A stretch of DNA of 64,000 bases from Nocardioides faecalis (GCF_018388425.1 NZ_CP074406.1:62001-126000), one strand, 5' to 3'; shown: positions 45,563-54,401, numbered from the stretch's first letter. Translations and numbers: made by a program. Notes: a model not told the origin generated them from the sequence alone.

Positions 45563-47911
45563 GTGACAGGGGTCAGAGAAGATCGAGTGGTGGAGGTCGC
45601 GCCACCGACCCCGCGGCGTCGCCGGCAGTGGGGAGCCGAGCGGCGCGCCGAGCCGATGCCGATCGTGCACCCCCGGCCGACCTCCGGCACCTTGATGTGG
45701 GGCCGGATCGCGATCACCGTGGTGGTGTCGTCCTGGGTGCTGTACCTGGTCAACACCGTCATCCGGCACTTCCTCGAGGGCCGCGGCGGGTTCCGGTTCA
45801 CCATGGAGGCCATCACCTACGTCCTGGTGGTCACCGCGCTGACCTTCTCCGCGCTGATGTACCTGGTCGCCCGCCAGGGCGCCCTGCAGCGCTTCCGCGC
45901 CCACCAGCGGGTGCCGCGCGGGCTGCTCGACCAGCACTTCGACGCCACCCCGCGCGCGCTCGCGGTGCTCATCCCCTCCTACGCCGAGGAGCCGGACATC
46001 GTCCGGCTGACGCTGTGGAGCGCGGCGCTGCAGGAGTACCCCGACCTGCGCATCGTGCTGCTCATCGACGACCCGCCCAACCCGACCGATCCGGAGGTCG
46101 TCGCCCGGTTGGAGGCCACCCGGGCGTTGACCGCGGAGATCGAGCGCACCCTGTTCGCCCCGGGGCGCCGGGCGTTCCTGGGGTTCAAGCGCGCCGCCGA
46201 GCAGCTGGAGGGCCACGACCTCGCCGAAGGCGAGGTGATCGCCGAGCTCGCCGACGAGTACCTGGCCGCGGCACTGTGGCTGGAGCGGATGGCCGAGGCC
46301 GAGGTGGTCACCGACCACGTCGCGGAGTTCTTCGCCGACCAGGTGCTGCTCGGGCTGGCCAACGAGCTGCGGCTCACCCTGGTGGCGCTCGAGGCCGCGA
46401 TCGAGCAGGGCGCCACGATGCCGGCGCGCCGGGTGCTGGAGCTGCACCGGCGGCTGTTGTGGATCTTCTCCGCCCGGCTGGAGAACTTCGAGCGCAAGCG
46501 CTACGTCTCGCTCTCGCAGGAGGCCAACAAGGCGATGAACATCAACTCCTACCTGGGGTTGATCGGCAAGACCTGGCGACCGGTGGAGACCGCCGAGGGC
46601 ACCATCCTGCGCCGCCACGACGACGACCCCGCGCCCGGCGACCTGGTCGTGCCCGACCCGGTCTACGTGCTCACCCTGGACGCCGACTCCCAGCTGCTGC
46701 GCGACTACTGCCTGCGGCTGGTCTACTTCCTGGAGCAGCCGGAGAACCACGACGTCGCGATCACGCAGACGCCGTACTCCTCCTATCGCGGGGCACCGAC
46801 CCGGATCGAGCGGATCGCCGGCGCCACCACCGACATCCAGCACATCCTGCACCAGGGGATGACCTACTACGACTCGACGTTCTGGGTCGGCGCGAACGCG
46901 GTGATCCGCAGCAGCGCGCTGCACGACATCGTGCAGGTGGAGACCATCGGCGGGCACGAGGTGCGCACCTACATCCAGGACCGCACCGTCATCGAGGACA
47001 CCGAGTCCAGCATCGACATCGCTGCCGCCGGCTGGCGGCTGGTGAACTACCCCGAGCGGCTCAGCTACTCGGCCACGCCGCCGGACTTCGGCTCGCTGGT
47101 GGTGCAGCGGGCCCGCTGGGCCAACGGCGGGCTGCTGATCCTGCCCAAGTTCTTCCAGCAGCGGAAGCCGCGCGCCCGGGAGGGCCGCCCGATCCGGCTC
47201 GGCGAGCTGGCGCTGCGGGTCAACTACATGGCCTCCATCGCGTGGGCCAGCGTGGCGCTGTTGTTCCTGCTCTTCTACCCCTACGACAAGCGCCTGCTCA
47301 GCCCGTTCGTGCTCGGCGCGGCCCTCCCGTACTTCCTGGCGATGGCCAGCGACCTGCGGGTGTGCGGCCACCGCCGCTCCGACGTGTTCCGGATCTACGG
47401 GTTCAACCTGGTGCTGCTGCCGGTCAACCTGGCCGGGGTGCTGAAGTCGGTGCAGCAGGCGTTCACCGGCGAGAAGATCCCGTTCGCGCGCACCCCCAAG
47501 GTCCGCAACCGCACCGCGGCACCGGGGCTGCACGTGCTGGTGCCCTACCTGATCGTCGGCTACTCCTTGGTCACCGCCTGGCGCAGCTACCTCGACGGAA
47601 ACTGGGGCAACTTCGCCTTCGCCACCCTCAACACGGTGCTGGCGGCCTGGGCGATCCGCGCCTACATCGGGGTCAGCAACTCGATCGTGGACATGACGAT
47701 GGGCGTGGTGCACTGGCTGTTCGTGCCGGTCAAGCAGAAGCCGGTCGTCGAGGAGCAGCCGGCCGCGCGGGGCGTGGACTGGGAGTCGATCCTCTACCAC
47801 GGCGACCGCCGGATGGGCCGCGACGTGCGACGCAAGGGTGACCGCCGCCGCCGCCGGCTGCAGCGCAGCGGGCGGCGGGGCCCCGCGGACCAGCGCCGAC
47901 CAGCGGGCTAG
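45563..47911 (+). CDS. Processive family 2 glycosyltransferase (polysaccharide synthase) with a helical insertion
   Basis: An integral membrane synthase of 782 residues. Two N-terminal helices lead to a GT2 domain with D1 (LLIDDPP, ~170), the DxD (LDADS, 373-375), the acceptor-site EDTES (~478-482) and QRARW (515-519), the mark of processive BcsA/HAS/CHS enzymes. Several C-terminal helices and a highly basic tail follow. D1 and D2 are about 200 residues apart rather than about 100; the extra sequence is mostly helical and charged (~185-310), an unusual insertion. The GTG 45563 start matches a leaderless promoter. The partner GH18/CBM gene suggests an extracellular GlcNAc-type or glucan polymer. 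Confidence 0.85.
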   Translation: MTGVREDRVVEVAPPTPRRRRQWGAERRAEPMPIVHPRPTSGTLMWGRIAITVVVSSWVLYLVNTVIRHFLEGRGGFRFTMEAITYVLVVTALTFSALMYLVARQGALQRFRAHQRVPRGLLDQHFDATPRALAVLIPSYAEEPDIVRLTLWSAALQEYPDLRIVLLIDDPPNPTDPEVVARLEATRALTAEIERTLFAPGRRAFLGFKRAAEQLEGHDLAEGEVIAELADEYLAAALWLERMAEAEVVTDHVAEFFADQVLLGLANELRLTLVALEAAIEQGATMPARRVLELHRRLLWIFSARLENFERKRYVSLSQEANKAMNINSYLGLIGKTWRPVETAEGTILRRHDDDPAPGDLVVPDPVYVLTLDADSQLLRDYCLRLVYFLEQPENHDVAITQTPYSSYRGAPTRIERIAGATTDIQHILHQGMTYYDSTFWVGANAVIRSSALHDIVQVETIGGHEVRTYIQDRTVIEDTESSIDIAAAGWRLVNYPERLSYSATPPDFGSLVVQRARWANGGLLILPKFFQQRKPRAREGRPIRLGELALRVNYMASIAWASVALLFLLFYPYDKRLLSPFVLGAALPYFLAMASDLRVCGHRRSDVFRIYGFNLVLLPVNLAGVLKSVQQAFTGEKIPFARTPKVRNRTAAPGLHVLVPYLIVGYSLVTAWRSYLDGNWGNFAFATLNTVLAAWAIRAYIGVSNSIVDMTMGVVHWLFVPVKQKPVVEEQPAARGVDWESILYHGDRRMGRDVRRKGDRRRRRLQRSGRRGPADQRRPAG

Positions 47912-48684
47912 GGCTGGCCGGGCTCGACGCGCAGCAGCGTGCGCAGCCGCTCCAGCACGTCCTCGCCGAGCCCGAGCCCGTCGCGCAGGTAGCCGCTGCG
48001 GTCGCCGTACGACGCCTCGACCTCGTCGAGCGCGGCGTGCAGGTAGGCGACGTCGGCCACCAGCGCGGGCGCGAACACCGCGACCTTCTCGCGCCCGAGG
48101 TGCTCGGCGATCTGCGCCTCGGTGCGGGCACGGCTGCGCGCCGTCCGGGCGTTGGTGAGCAGGTAGTCGGCCTCGATCGTGGCGTCGTCGACGCCCGCGA
48201 GGTGCAGCAGCAGTGCGGCCACCCAGCCGGTGCGGTCCTTGCCGGCCGAGCAGTGGAACAGCTGCGGACCGCCGTCGGCGAGCCGGGTGAGCACGGCGCC
48301 GAAGGCGGACAGCGACTTCGGGTGGGTCACGAAGCTGCGGTAGACCTGCGCCATCAGCGCCTGGGCGTCGTCGCGGTGGTCCAGCGCCGCCAGCTCCTCC
48401 ATCGGGATGCCGCTGGCGTCGAGGTGCACCAGCTCGGCGCCGGGCAGCGCGGGGTCGGGGTGCAGGGCGACCTCGGGCGCGGTGCGCAGGTCGATCACCG
48501 TGTGCAGCCCGACCCGGGCCAGCAGGCCGTGGTCCTCCTCGGTCAGCTGCAGGTCGTTGGAGCGGTAGAACACCCCGGTCCGCAGCCGGCCGCCGTCCGC
48601 GGTGGCGTAGCCCGGCTCCGGGCCGGCGACGTCGCGGAAGTTGTCGACCGATGCCAGCCGCAGGTACTCCTCAGCCTCGCTCAC
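47908..48684 (-). CDS. Tyrosine/dual-specificity protein phosphatase (PtpB-like)
   Basis: A 258-residue phosphatase with the Cys-x5-Arg P-loop in HCSAGKDRTG, where the Lys and Asp are typical of the PtpB/lipid-phosphatase-like group. The N-terminus (ASVDNFRDVAG, FYRSNDL) fits Y_phosphatase3. It probably dephosphorylates protein tyrosine or phosphoinositide-like substrates; no signal peptide is visible. Its stop overlaps that of the convergent GT2 gene, leaving no room for a terminator. Confidence 0.92.
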   Translation of the reverse strand: MSEAEEYLRLASVDNFRDVAGPEPGYATADGGRLRTGVFYRSNDLQLTEEDHGLLARVGLHTVIDLRTAPEVALHPDPALPGAELVHLDASGIPMEELAALDHRDDAQALMAQVYRSFVTHPKSLSAFGAVLTRLADGGPQLFHCSAGKDRTGWVAALLLHLAGVDDATIEADYLLTNARTARSRARTEAQIAEHLGREKVAVFAPALVADVAYLHAALDEVEASYGDRSGYLRDGLGLGEDVLERLRTLLRVEPGQP

Positions 48685-48764
48685 GGCTGCGAGCGTAGGG
48701 GATCACCGGTGCCCGGGTGGCCGCCGGCGATCGGGCGGCGCACCTCGGGGACCTCGCGCGGTCC

Positions 48765-49634
48765 TCAGGACAGCGAGAAGTAGGCGATCGGGTCGCTGGT
48801 CGGCCGCTTCGAGCCACCGTCGGGCTCCACCGTGATCCCGACGCCGGTGGCCTCGGAGGCGTCGCCGTCGAGGATCAGCGTGGTGTCCTGCACGTCGGGC
48901 ATCAGGCCCGCCTTCACCATGTCGCCGGCGGGCGTCTCCAGCCACACCTCGTAGTCCTTGCCCTCCGGCGCGGACGGCATGTCCTCGGTGACGATCACCG
49001 CGCGACCGAGGTCGCGGGAGAGCACGACGGTGGCCACCGCGCCGTCGGGGAAGCGCTGCTCCACCCGGGTGGCGTCCGGCGCGGCCAGCACCTGCTCGGC
49101 AGCGGTCAGGCGCGTCACGGTCTCGTCCCGGCCGTCGTCGGCCCACGGCTTGAGCCACAGCCCGCCCACGGCGGCGGCCACGAGCACGGCGGCAGCCGCC
49201 CCCAGCAGGCCGAGCCGGCGCCAGCGGGAGGCACGCAGCGGGACCACGGTCCCGTCCCCACCACCGGCACCGCCGGTACCGCCGGCACCGGGCGCACGGG
49301 GCGCACGGGGCGTCCGGTCGGGTCCGGCCGCCGCGGGCAGCGGGTCGGGGTCGTCCTCGGAGCCGTCGGGCGATGCGGGCAGCGGCGGCAGCGGTCGGAT
49401 CGTGGTGATGGAGGAGAGCACGGCGTCACGCACTGACGGCGGCGGCGCGACCTCGTCGGTGGCGAGCAGCGCCGCGGCCTCGCGCAGGCTGTCCACCTCC
49501 GCGCGACAGTCCGTGCAGCGCTGCAGGTGGGCCTCGAAACGGTCCATCTCAGCCGGCTCGAGGGCGTCGAGGGCGTAAGGACCCGACAGGGCGTGCACGT
49601 CGTCTCCTCCCCAGGTGTCGATCTGATCGGTCAT
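48765..49634 (-). CDS. rskA: Anti-sigma-K factor
   Basis: A membrane protein of 289 residues. The cytoplasmic N-terminal ZAS-like domain has a His and a Cys pair (HLQRCTDCR), followed by a Pro/Gly-rich linker, one membrane helix (residues ~145-165) and an extracytoplasmic RskA domain (residues ~175-285, ending KRPTSDPIAYFSLS). It should hold SigK at the membrane until regulated proteolysis frees it. Its start overlaps the sigK stop (ATGA). Confidence 0.92.
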   Translation of the reverse strand: MTDQIDTWGGDDVHALSGPYALDALEPAEMDRFEAHLQRCTDCRAEVDSLREAAALLATDEVAPPPSVRDAVLSSITTIRPLPPLPASPDGSEDDPDPLPAAAGPDRTPRAPRAPGAGGTGGAGGGDGTVVPLRASRWRRLGLLGAAAAVLVAAAVGGLWLKPWADDGRDETVTRLTAAEQVLAAPDATRVEQRFPDGAVATVVLSRDLGRAVIVTEDMPSAPEGKDYEVWLETPAGDMVKAGLMPDVQDTTLILDGDASEATGVGITVEPDGGSKRPTSDPIAYFSLS

Positions 49635-50245
49635 CGGCCCACTCCGATCGCGTCGCGCAGCCGGATCAGTCCGTCGCGGATCCTGGTCTTGGCGGTGCCC
49701 ACCGGAAGGTCGAGCAGGGTGGCGACCTCGGTGTGGGTGTAGCCACCGAAGTACGCCAGCTGGATCGCCTCACGCTGCACATCGGTGAGCTGGGTGAGGG
49801 CGGTGCGGACCCGGCGCGCCTCCAGGGAGGCGTGTGCGGCCTCCGCGGTGGCGTCGTGGGCGGGCACCTGGTGGCTGTGGTGGTAGTTCTCGTCGCGGCG
49901 GGTGGCGGCCTCCGCAGCCCGCACCCGGTCGACGGCCTTGCGGTGCGCGATCGTCATCAGCCACGACAGCGCGGATCCCCGGGCGGCGTCGTACCGGCTG
50001 GCCTGGCGCCAGACCTCGAGGTAGACCTCCTGGGTGACCTCCTCGGCCTGCGCGCGGTCGCGGACCACGCGGAGCACGAGGCCGTGCACCCGGGCGGCGG
50101 TGGCGTCGTACACCGTGGCGAACGCCGCTTGGTCGCCGCGCGCGGAGAGCCGGAGCAGGTCGCCCAGCTCGCCCGGCGGAGGGGAGACGCCGGCCGGCGT
50201 CCCCCGTGAGGGGACGCCGGCCGGGTCGTCGGGGACCGGATCCAT
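49631..50245 (-). CDS. sigK: ECF RNA polymerase sigma factor SigK
   Basis: The protein has 204 residues with sigma region 2 (RLSARGDQAAFATVYDA, YLEVWRQASRYDAARGSALS broken, WLMTIAHRKAVDRVR) and region 4 (LTDVQREAIQLAYFGGYTHT, VATLLDLPVGTAKTRIRDGL). An extra N-terminal Pro/Gly stretch of about 25 residues is present. ATG 50245 is chosen because GGAAGGA lies upstream. In mycobacteria SigK-RskA controls the fasciclin proteins MPT70 and MPT83; the next gene upstream here encodes a fasciclin lipoprotein, a striking match. Confidence 0.93.
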   Translation of the reverse strand: MDPVPDDPAGVPSRGTPAGVSPPPGELGDLLRLSARGDQAAFATVYDATAARVHGLVLRVVRDRAQAEEVTQEVYLEVWRQASRYDAARGSALSWLMTIAHRKAVDRVRAAEAATRRDENYHHSHQVPAHDATAEAAHASLEARRVRTALTQLTDVQREAIQLAYFGGYTHTEVATLLDLPVGTAKTRIRDGLIRLRDAIGVGR

Positions 50246-50312
50246 GGGTGTGATCCTTCCGCGTCGTGTCAACAGTGGCGAATCGCTCGCGCCGGCTCAG
50301 GTCGGCGGAGGG

Positions 50313-51011
50313 TCACTTGACTCCGGTGAGGACCTTGTCGATCACGTAGACGGTGCCGTTGGCGGTCGGGATGTTGCCGCACACCACCTTGGCGGTGACG
50401 GTGCCGTCGGTGACGGTCATGCCGGACTCCGCGTCGCCCTCGACGGTGATCTTGTCCTCGGCGAGCGTGGTGTGGTCCCCGACGACGGCGTCCTTGTCGG
50501 CGTTCTTGCCGACCACGTGGTGCGCGAGGATCTTGTACAGGTCGCTCTCCTGGCCCTGCTCCTGGCCGGCCTTGACCAGCGCGTTGAGGTCGGCCTCGGG
50601 GATCTCGGCGAACGCGTCGTTGGTGGGCGCGAACACCGTCAGCTCCTCGGCGGAGTTCAGGGTGTCCGGCAGGCCGTCGATCGAGGTGACCGCGGTGACC
50701 AGGGTGGACAGCAGCGGGTTGTTGCTGGCGGCGGTGGCGACCGGGTCGGAGACCATGCCCTTGAGCGAGCCCTTGCCGTCGGTGGGCAGCGCGTCGCAGC
50801 CGTCGCCGAACACCTGGGCGGCCGGGTCTGCGCCCATGTCGGAGCTCTCGGAGCTCATGTCGTCGCTGGGGGACTCGGAGCTCTCCGAGCTTTTGCTGGA
50901 GCTGGCGCTGTCGTTGCCGTCGTCCTCGCTGCCGCACGCGGCGAACGAGAGGGACAGGGCGAGGACGGCCGTGGCGATGCCGGCGTTGCGGCGAAGGGTG
51001 TGCAGCTTCAT
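50313..51011 (-). CDS. Fasciclin-domain lipoprotein (MPT83-like)
   Basis: The protein has 232 residues. A lipoprotein signal peptide (LSLSFAACGS, lipidated Cys near residue 26) is followed by a Ser/Glu/Asp-rich linker and one FAS1 domain (NPLLSTLVTAV, LTVFAPTNDAFAEIP, ILAHHVVGK, ANGTVYVIDKVL). It resembles MPT83/MPT70, secreted adhesion-like antigens of the SigK regulon. GGAAGG precedes ATG 51011. A possible SigK promoter lies upstream at 51090-51117. Confidence 0.93.
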   Translation of the reverse strand: MKLHTLRRNAGIATAVLALSLSFAACGSEDDGNDSASSSKSSESSESPSDDMSSESSDMGADPAAQVFGDGCDALPTDGKGSLKGMVSDPVATAASNNPLLSTLVTAVTSIDGLPDTLNSAEELTVFAPTNDAFAEIPEADLNALVKAGQEQGQESDLYKILAHHVVGKNADKDAVVGDHTTLAEDKITVEGDAESGMTVTDGTVTAKVVCGNIPTANGTVYVIDKVLTGVK

Positions 51012-51089
51012 GGTGATGCCTTCCGATCGAGGTGGCGGGTATCGCCGGGTTCTCTGCGGGTCCTGCTGGGTTCTGCTGCGTTCTCTGGT

Positions 51090-51117
51090 GGTTCGACGTC
51101 GTCGGTGAACCGGATGG
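51090..51117 (-). promoter_or_regulatory. Candidate SigK promoter of the fasciclin gene
   Basis: On the minus strand CCATCC (51112-51117) is followed, after 15-16 bp, by TCGAAC/CGAACC (51090-51096). The mycobacterial SigK consensus as I know it is CCATCC, 16-17 bp, CCGAAT, so the -35 is perfect and the -10 partial. The site would start transcription about 70 nt before the fasciclin ATG. Confidence 0.5.
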
Positions 51118-51148
51118 GGTGGATCACAGGTTTTTTCTCCACCGCCGC

Positions 51149-52810
51149 TCAGCCGACGGTGACCAGCAGTTCGTGCAGGCCGCTGGATCCGCTGGGATAG
51201 GGCTCGGCCCGCTCCCCGCTCTGCTCGCTGCCGTCCCCGGCCAGGGCACGTACGGCGATCCGGTGCGACCCGGGCTCGGCCGGCCAGCGCACGAACCACT
51301 GGCGCCAGTAGGAGTCGTTCGCCTCCGGGCCCAGCTGGGCGGCGAACCACTCGCCGCCGTCGATGCGCACCTGCACGCCGGTGACCCCGCCCCGGGCCTG
51401 GGCCCACGCGACGCCGCCGACCACGACGTCCCCGGCGTCCAGCTTCGCCAGCGCGCGCGGCGTGTCGATCCGGGCGGAGGTCTTGATCGGGGCGTCCTTG
51501 GCCCAGCCGCGTTTCGTCCAGTACGCCTCCCGCTCGGCGTACGTGGTCAGCGTCAGCCGGCGCAGCCACTTGGTGGCGCTGACGAAGCCGTAGAGGCCGG
51601 GGATCACCATCCGCACCGGGAACCCGTGCTCACGCGGCAGCGCACGGCCGTTCATGCCGACCACGATCAGTGCGTCGCGGCCGTCGGTGGCCGGCTCCAG
51701 CGGGGTGCTGATCGTCATCCCGTCCACGTCGGTGGACAGGATCTGGTCCGCCTTCGTGTTCGCGATGCCCGCGAGGGCGAGCACGTCGACGAGGCGCACG
51801 CCGAGCCAGCGGGCGCCGCCCACGTAGGGGCCGCCGACGCTGTTGGACACGCACGTCAGCGTGATGTCGCGCTCCACGAGGTCCATCTCCAGCAGGTCGT
51901 CGAACGTCAGCGTCACCTCCCGCTCCACGTCGCCGTCGATGCGCAGGGTCCAGTCGTCGGCGGACAGGATCGGTACGTCGAGCCGGGTGTCCACGCGGTA
52001 GAAGTCGCCGTTCGGGGTGCGGAACGGCGTGATCCCGTCGACCTGGTCGTCCAGGCCGCGGGGCAGCGTCGGCGCGCGGTCGGTGGCCGCCGGCAGCGTG
52101 ACGTCCTCCGGGCGGAGCCGGAGCCGGCCGACGATGCGGCCGGTGACGCCGCCGACCGCGGCCAGCGCCGTGGCCACGCCGACGCCGAGCAGCAGGTGGC
52201 GGCGGCTGGCGCTGGTGCTGGTGCTGGTGCTGGTGGGGGTCTTGGTGCTGGTCGTGTCGGTGGTGCTGGGGTCGGTGCTCGTGTCGGTGGCGCTCGGGTC
52301 GGTGGCGCTCGGGTCGGTGGTCGGGGCGGTGGCGGTCGTGGCGATGCTGGGGTTGGTCGCGGCGCGGTGCAGCCGGGCGAGGACGAGCAGGGTGAGCGGG
52401 CCGGTGATCGCCGCGACCAGGCTCGGCAACAGGTCGAGGGCGCCCACCTCGGGGCGCTCGAGCACGGCGCCGGCAGCGAGCGCGACCAGCACCAGCAGCC
52501 CGGCCGCGCCGAGCCACGGTCGGCGTCGCGCGAGCAGGCCCGCCAGCGCGGAGAGCACCAGCACGCCGAGCATCACCGACCCGACGAGCACCACCTTGTC
52601 GGCGCTGCCGAAGGTGCGGATCGCCCACTCCTTCATCGGTGTCGGCGTGCGGTCGATCACCGCGGAGCCGACCGCCAGCACGGGTGAGGTCGCCGGGTCG
52701 CCGAACGCCGCCACCGCGTGTGCCAGCCCGATGCCCACCAGGGTCGCGAGGACGCCGTACGCCGCCCAGACGAGGTGGCGCAGTGACCGGACGAGCCGAC
52801 GTGTCCTCAT
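51149..52810 (-). CDS. Membrane-anchored molybdopterin-dependent oxidoreductase (sulfite-oxidase family)
   Basis: The protein has 553 residues. About four or five N-terminal helices (residues ~10-150), a low-complexity Thr/Ser/Asp/Pro-rich linker (residues ~155-200) and a further helix or signal-like segment come first. The extracytoplasmic Moco domain follows, with its Cys ligand in LTCVSNSVGG (residue ~321), and a C-terminal dimerisation Ig-like domain. YedY/MsrP-like relatives repair oxidised methionine or reduce S-oxides. It is transcribed toward the fasciclin and sigK genes. The linker is encoded by short GTGCTG-type DNA repeats, which may vary in length. Confidence 0.9.
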   Translation of the reverse strand: MRTRRLVRSLRHLVWAAYGVLATLVGIGLAHAVAAFGDPATSPVLAVGSAVIDRTPTPMKEWAIRTFGSADKVVLVGSVMLGVLVLSALAGLLARRRPWLGAAGLLVLVALAAGAVLERPEVGALDLLPSLVAAITGPLTLLVLARLHRAATNPSIATTATAPTTDPSATDPSATDTSTDPSTTDTTSTKTPTSTSTSTSASRRHLLLGVGVATALAAVGGVTGRIVGRLRLRPEDVTLPAATDRAPTLPRGLDDQVDGITPFRTPNGDFYRVDTRLDVPILSADDWTLRIDGDVEREVTLTFDDLLEMDLVERDITLTCVSNSVGGPYVGGARWLGVRLVDVLALAGIANTKADQILSTDVDGMTISTPLEPATDGRDALIVVGMNGRALPREHGFPVRMVIPGLYGFVSATKWLRRLTLTTYAEREAYWTKRGWAKDAPIKTSARIDTPRALAKLDAGDVVVGGVAWAQARGGVTGVQVRIDGGEWFAAQLGPEANDSYWRQWFVRWPAEPGSHRIAVRALAGDGSEQSGERAEPYPSGSSGLHELLVTVG

Positions 52811-52847
52811 GGGGAGGGTTCGTCACCGACCCGCAGGCTGGATGGGA

Positions 52848-52909
52848 CCGCCTCCCAAGCGAATTCGTCGAGAATCCGCGAAATCTCGACAGATTCGCTT
52901 GGGAAGCGG
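52848..52909. repeat. 62-bp palindromic element, copy C
   Basis: Arms 52848-52870 and 52887-52909 (23 nt each, three mismatches) with a 16-nt loop; the arm core is CCCAAGCGAATTCGTCG. It lies between two minus-strand genes, 8 bp from the end of the deacylase gene and 37 bp before the molybdo-oxidoreductase start. It would terminate the former or insulate the latter. Confidence 0.87.
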
Positions 52910-52917
52910 TGCGTCTG

Positions 52918-53898
52918 TCAGTCCGGGGTCGCCACGTGCACCAGCGCGTCGCCGGCGTTGACGATCGGGGCGGTGGTCAGCCCGATCACGATGCCGGCGC
53001 GGTCGGCGTGCACCAGCCGCACCCGGCGACCGAAGGTGTCCGACAGGCCGCCGAGGCGCTGACCGGCCTCGACCTGCTCGCCGAGGCCGACCTCCAGGTG
53101 CAGGATCCCGGTGCCGCGGGCGCGCACCCAGCCGCTGCTGCGCGCTGCGACGGGTGCCCGCTCCGGCGCGGGCCCCGGCGGCAGGGGGTCGATCATCCCC
53201 AGCGCGGCCAGCACCCGTCGTACGCCCTCGACGCCGACGGTGATCGGGTGTTCGTCGAAGCGCAGCGCCTCCCCGGCCTCGTAGAGCAGCACGGTCGCGC
53301 CCGCCTCCCGACCGGCCTGGCGCAGCGAGCCGTCGCGCAGCTTGGCGTGCAGCATCAGCGGCGCGCCGAACGCCTCGGCCAGCTCGCGGGTGCGGGGGTC
53401 GTCCAGGTCGGCGCGGATCTGCGGCAGGTTGGCGCGCCGGTCCGAGGCGGTGTGCAGGTCGATGCCGACCTCGCACTTGCGGACCACCTCCGTCATGAAC
53501 AGGTGCGCGATCCGGCTGGCCAGCGACCCGCGCGCGGAGCCGGGGAAGGAGCGGTTCAGGTCGCGGCGGTCCGGCAGGTACCGGTCGCCGGTCATGAACC
53601 CCAGCACGTTCACCACCGGTACGGCGACCAGGGTGCCGCGCAGCTCCTTGGCCGAGAGCGTGGCCACGGCCCGCCGGATCACCTCCACGCCGAGCACCTC
53701 GTCGCCGTGCACCGCGGCGTTGACCCACACGGTCGGGCCGGGCTCGCGGCCGTGGATCACCCGCACCGGCAGGCTGACGTCGCCGCCGGTGACCAGGCGG
53801 GTGATCGGCAGCTCGACCTCCTTGGTCGAGCCGGCACGGACCCGGACGTTGCCGATCGCGAACGACTCGCGGGGCCGGCCGCGGCGCGGGGTGCTCAT
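52918..53898 (-). CDS. Succinylglutamate desuccinylase/aspartoacylase-family zinc deacylase
   Basis: A 326-residue M14-like zinc hydrolase with ligands His64 and Glu67 (AAVHGDE) and His149 (IDLHTA), and a catalytic Glu in LLYEAGEA. The last 90 residues form a barrel-sandwich domain. The family removes acyl groups from N-acylated amino acids. Linked with a retropepsin-like protease and RimK it forms a recurrent trio, so the substrate may be a glutamylated peptide rather than succinylglutamate. The start overlaps the protease stop. Confidence 0.87.
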   Translation of the reverse strand: MSTPRRGRPRESFAIGNVRVRAGSTKEVELPITRLVTGGDVSLPVRVIHGREPGPTVWVNAAVHGDEVLGVEVIRRAVATLSAKELRGTLVAVPVVNVLGFMTGDRYLPDRRDLNRSFPGSARGSLASRIAHLFMTEVVRKCEVGIDLHTASDRRANLPQIRADLDDPRTRELAEAFGAPLMLHAKLRDGSLRQAGREAGATVLLYEAGEALRFDEHPITVGVEGVRRVLAALGMIDPLPPGPAPERAPVAARSSGWVRARGTGILHLEVGLGEQVEAGQRLGGLSDTFGRRVRLVHADRAGIVIGLTTAPIVNAGDALVHVATPD

Positions 53899-54401
53899 GC
53901 CTCCCGGCCTCGGTTGCGGCGTCGTACCCGCCGGGGCGGGCGACCGCCCAGGTAGGACCGGCCGGCGTCGACCAGGAACCCCTGGCGCAGCGCCTCGCGG
54001 CCGATCAGCATCCGGAATCCCATCTCGTCGCGGCGGGTCAACGTCATCTCCGTGGCGACCTGGCGGCCGAGGAGCTCGACGTCGACGAGGACGACCACCC
54101 GCTCCTGGGCGTGGCCGGTGGAGGACTTCACGACGCGGCGGTCGTGCACGGGGCACTCGACCTGCACCGCGTCGGCGTCCGAGCGCTGCCACGGGTGCAC
54201 CGAGAACCGCACCCAGTCGACACCGTCGCGCTCGGTCTCGACGAGGTCGAAGGCATGAAGGGCAGAGGAACGGGCACCGGTGTCGAGCTTGGCCTTGACG
54301 TGCCCGACACCCCATCCCGGCAAGCTCACCCACTCACGCCAGCCGGCCACGACCGGGGCATCGGGCTGCCTGCTTGAATGAGGGCTGGGCACGACTGACA
54401 T
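53895..54401 (-). CDS. RimB-like retropepsin-type protease (former 'ATP-dependent zinc protease', DUF785)
   Basis: A protein of 168 residues with a single-domain aspartic protease core: the DTGA motif in KAKLDTGARSSALHA, the flap region and the FRMLIGREAL segment of the family. The family occurs with RimK-type ligases and is thought to process glutamylated products. ATG 54401 overlaps the right half of an inverted repeat; GTG 54350 is an alternative start. It is divergent from rimK. Confidence 0.85.
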   Translation of the reverse strand: MSVVPSPHSSRQPDAPVVAGWREWVSLPGWGVGHVKAKLDTGARSSALHAFDLVETERDGVDWVRFSVHPWQRSDADAVQVECPVHDRRVVKSSTGHAQERVVVLVDVELLGRQVATEMTLTRRDEMGFRMLIGREALRQGFLVDAGRSYLGGRPPRRVRRRNRGREA

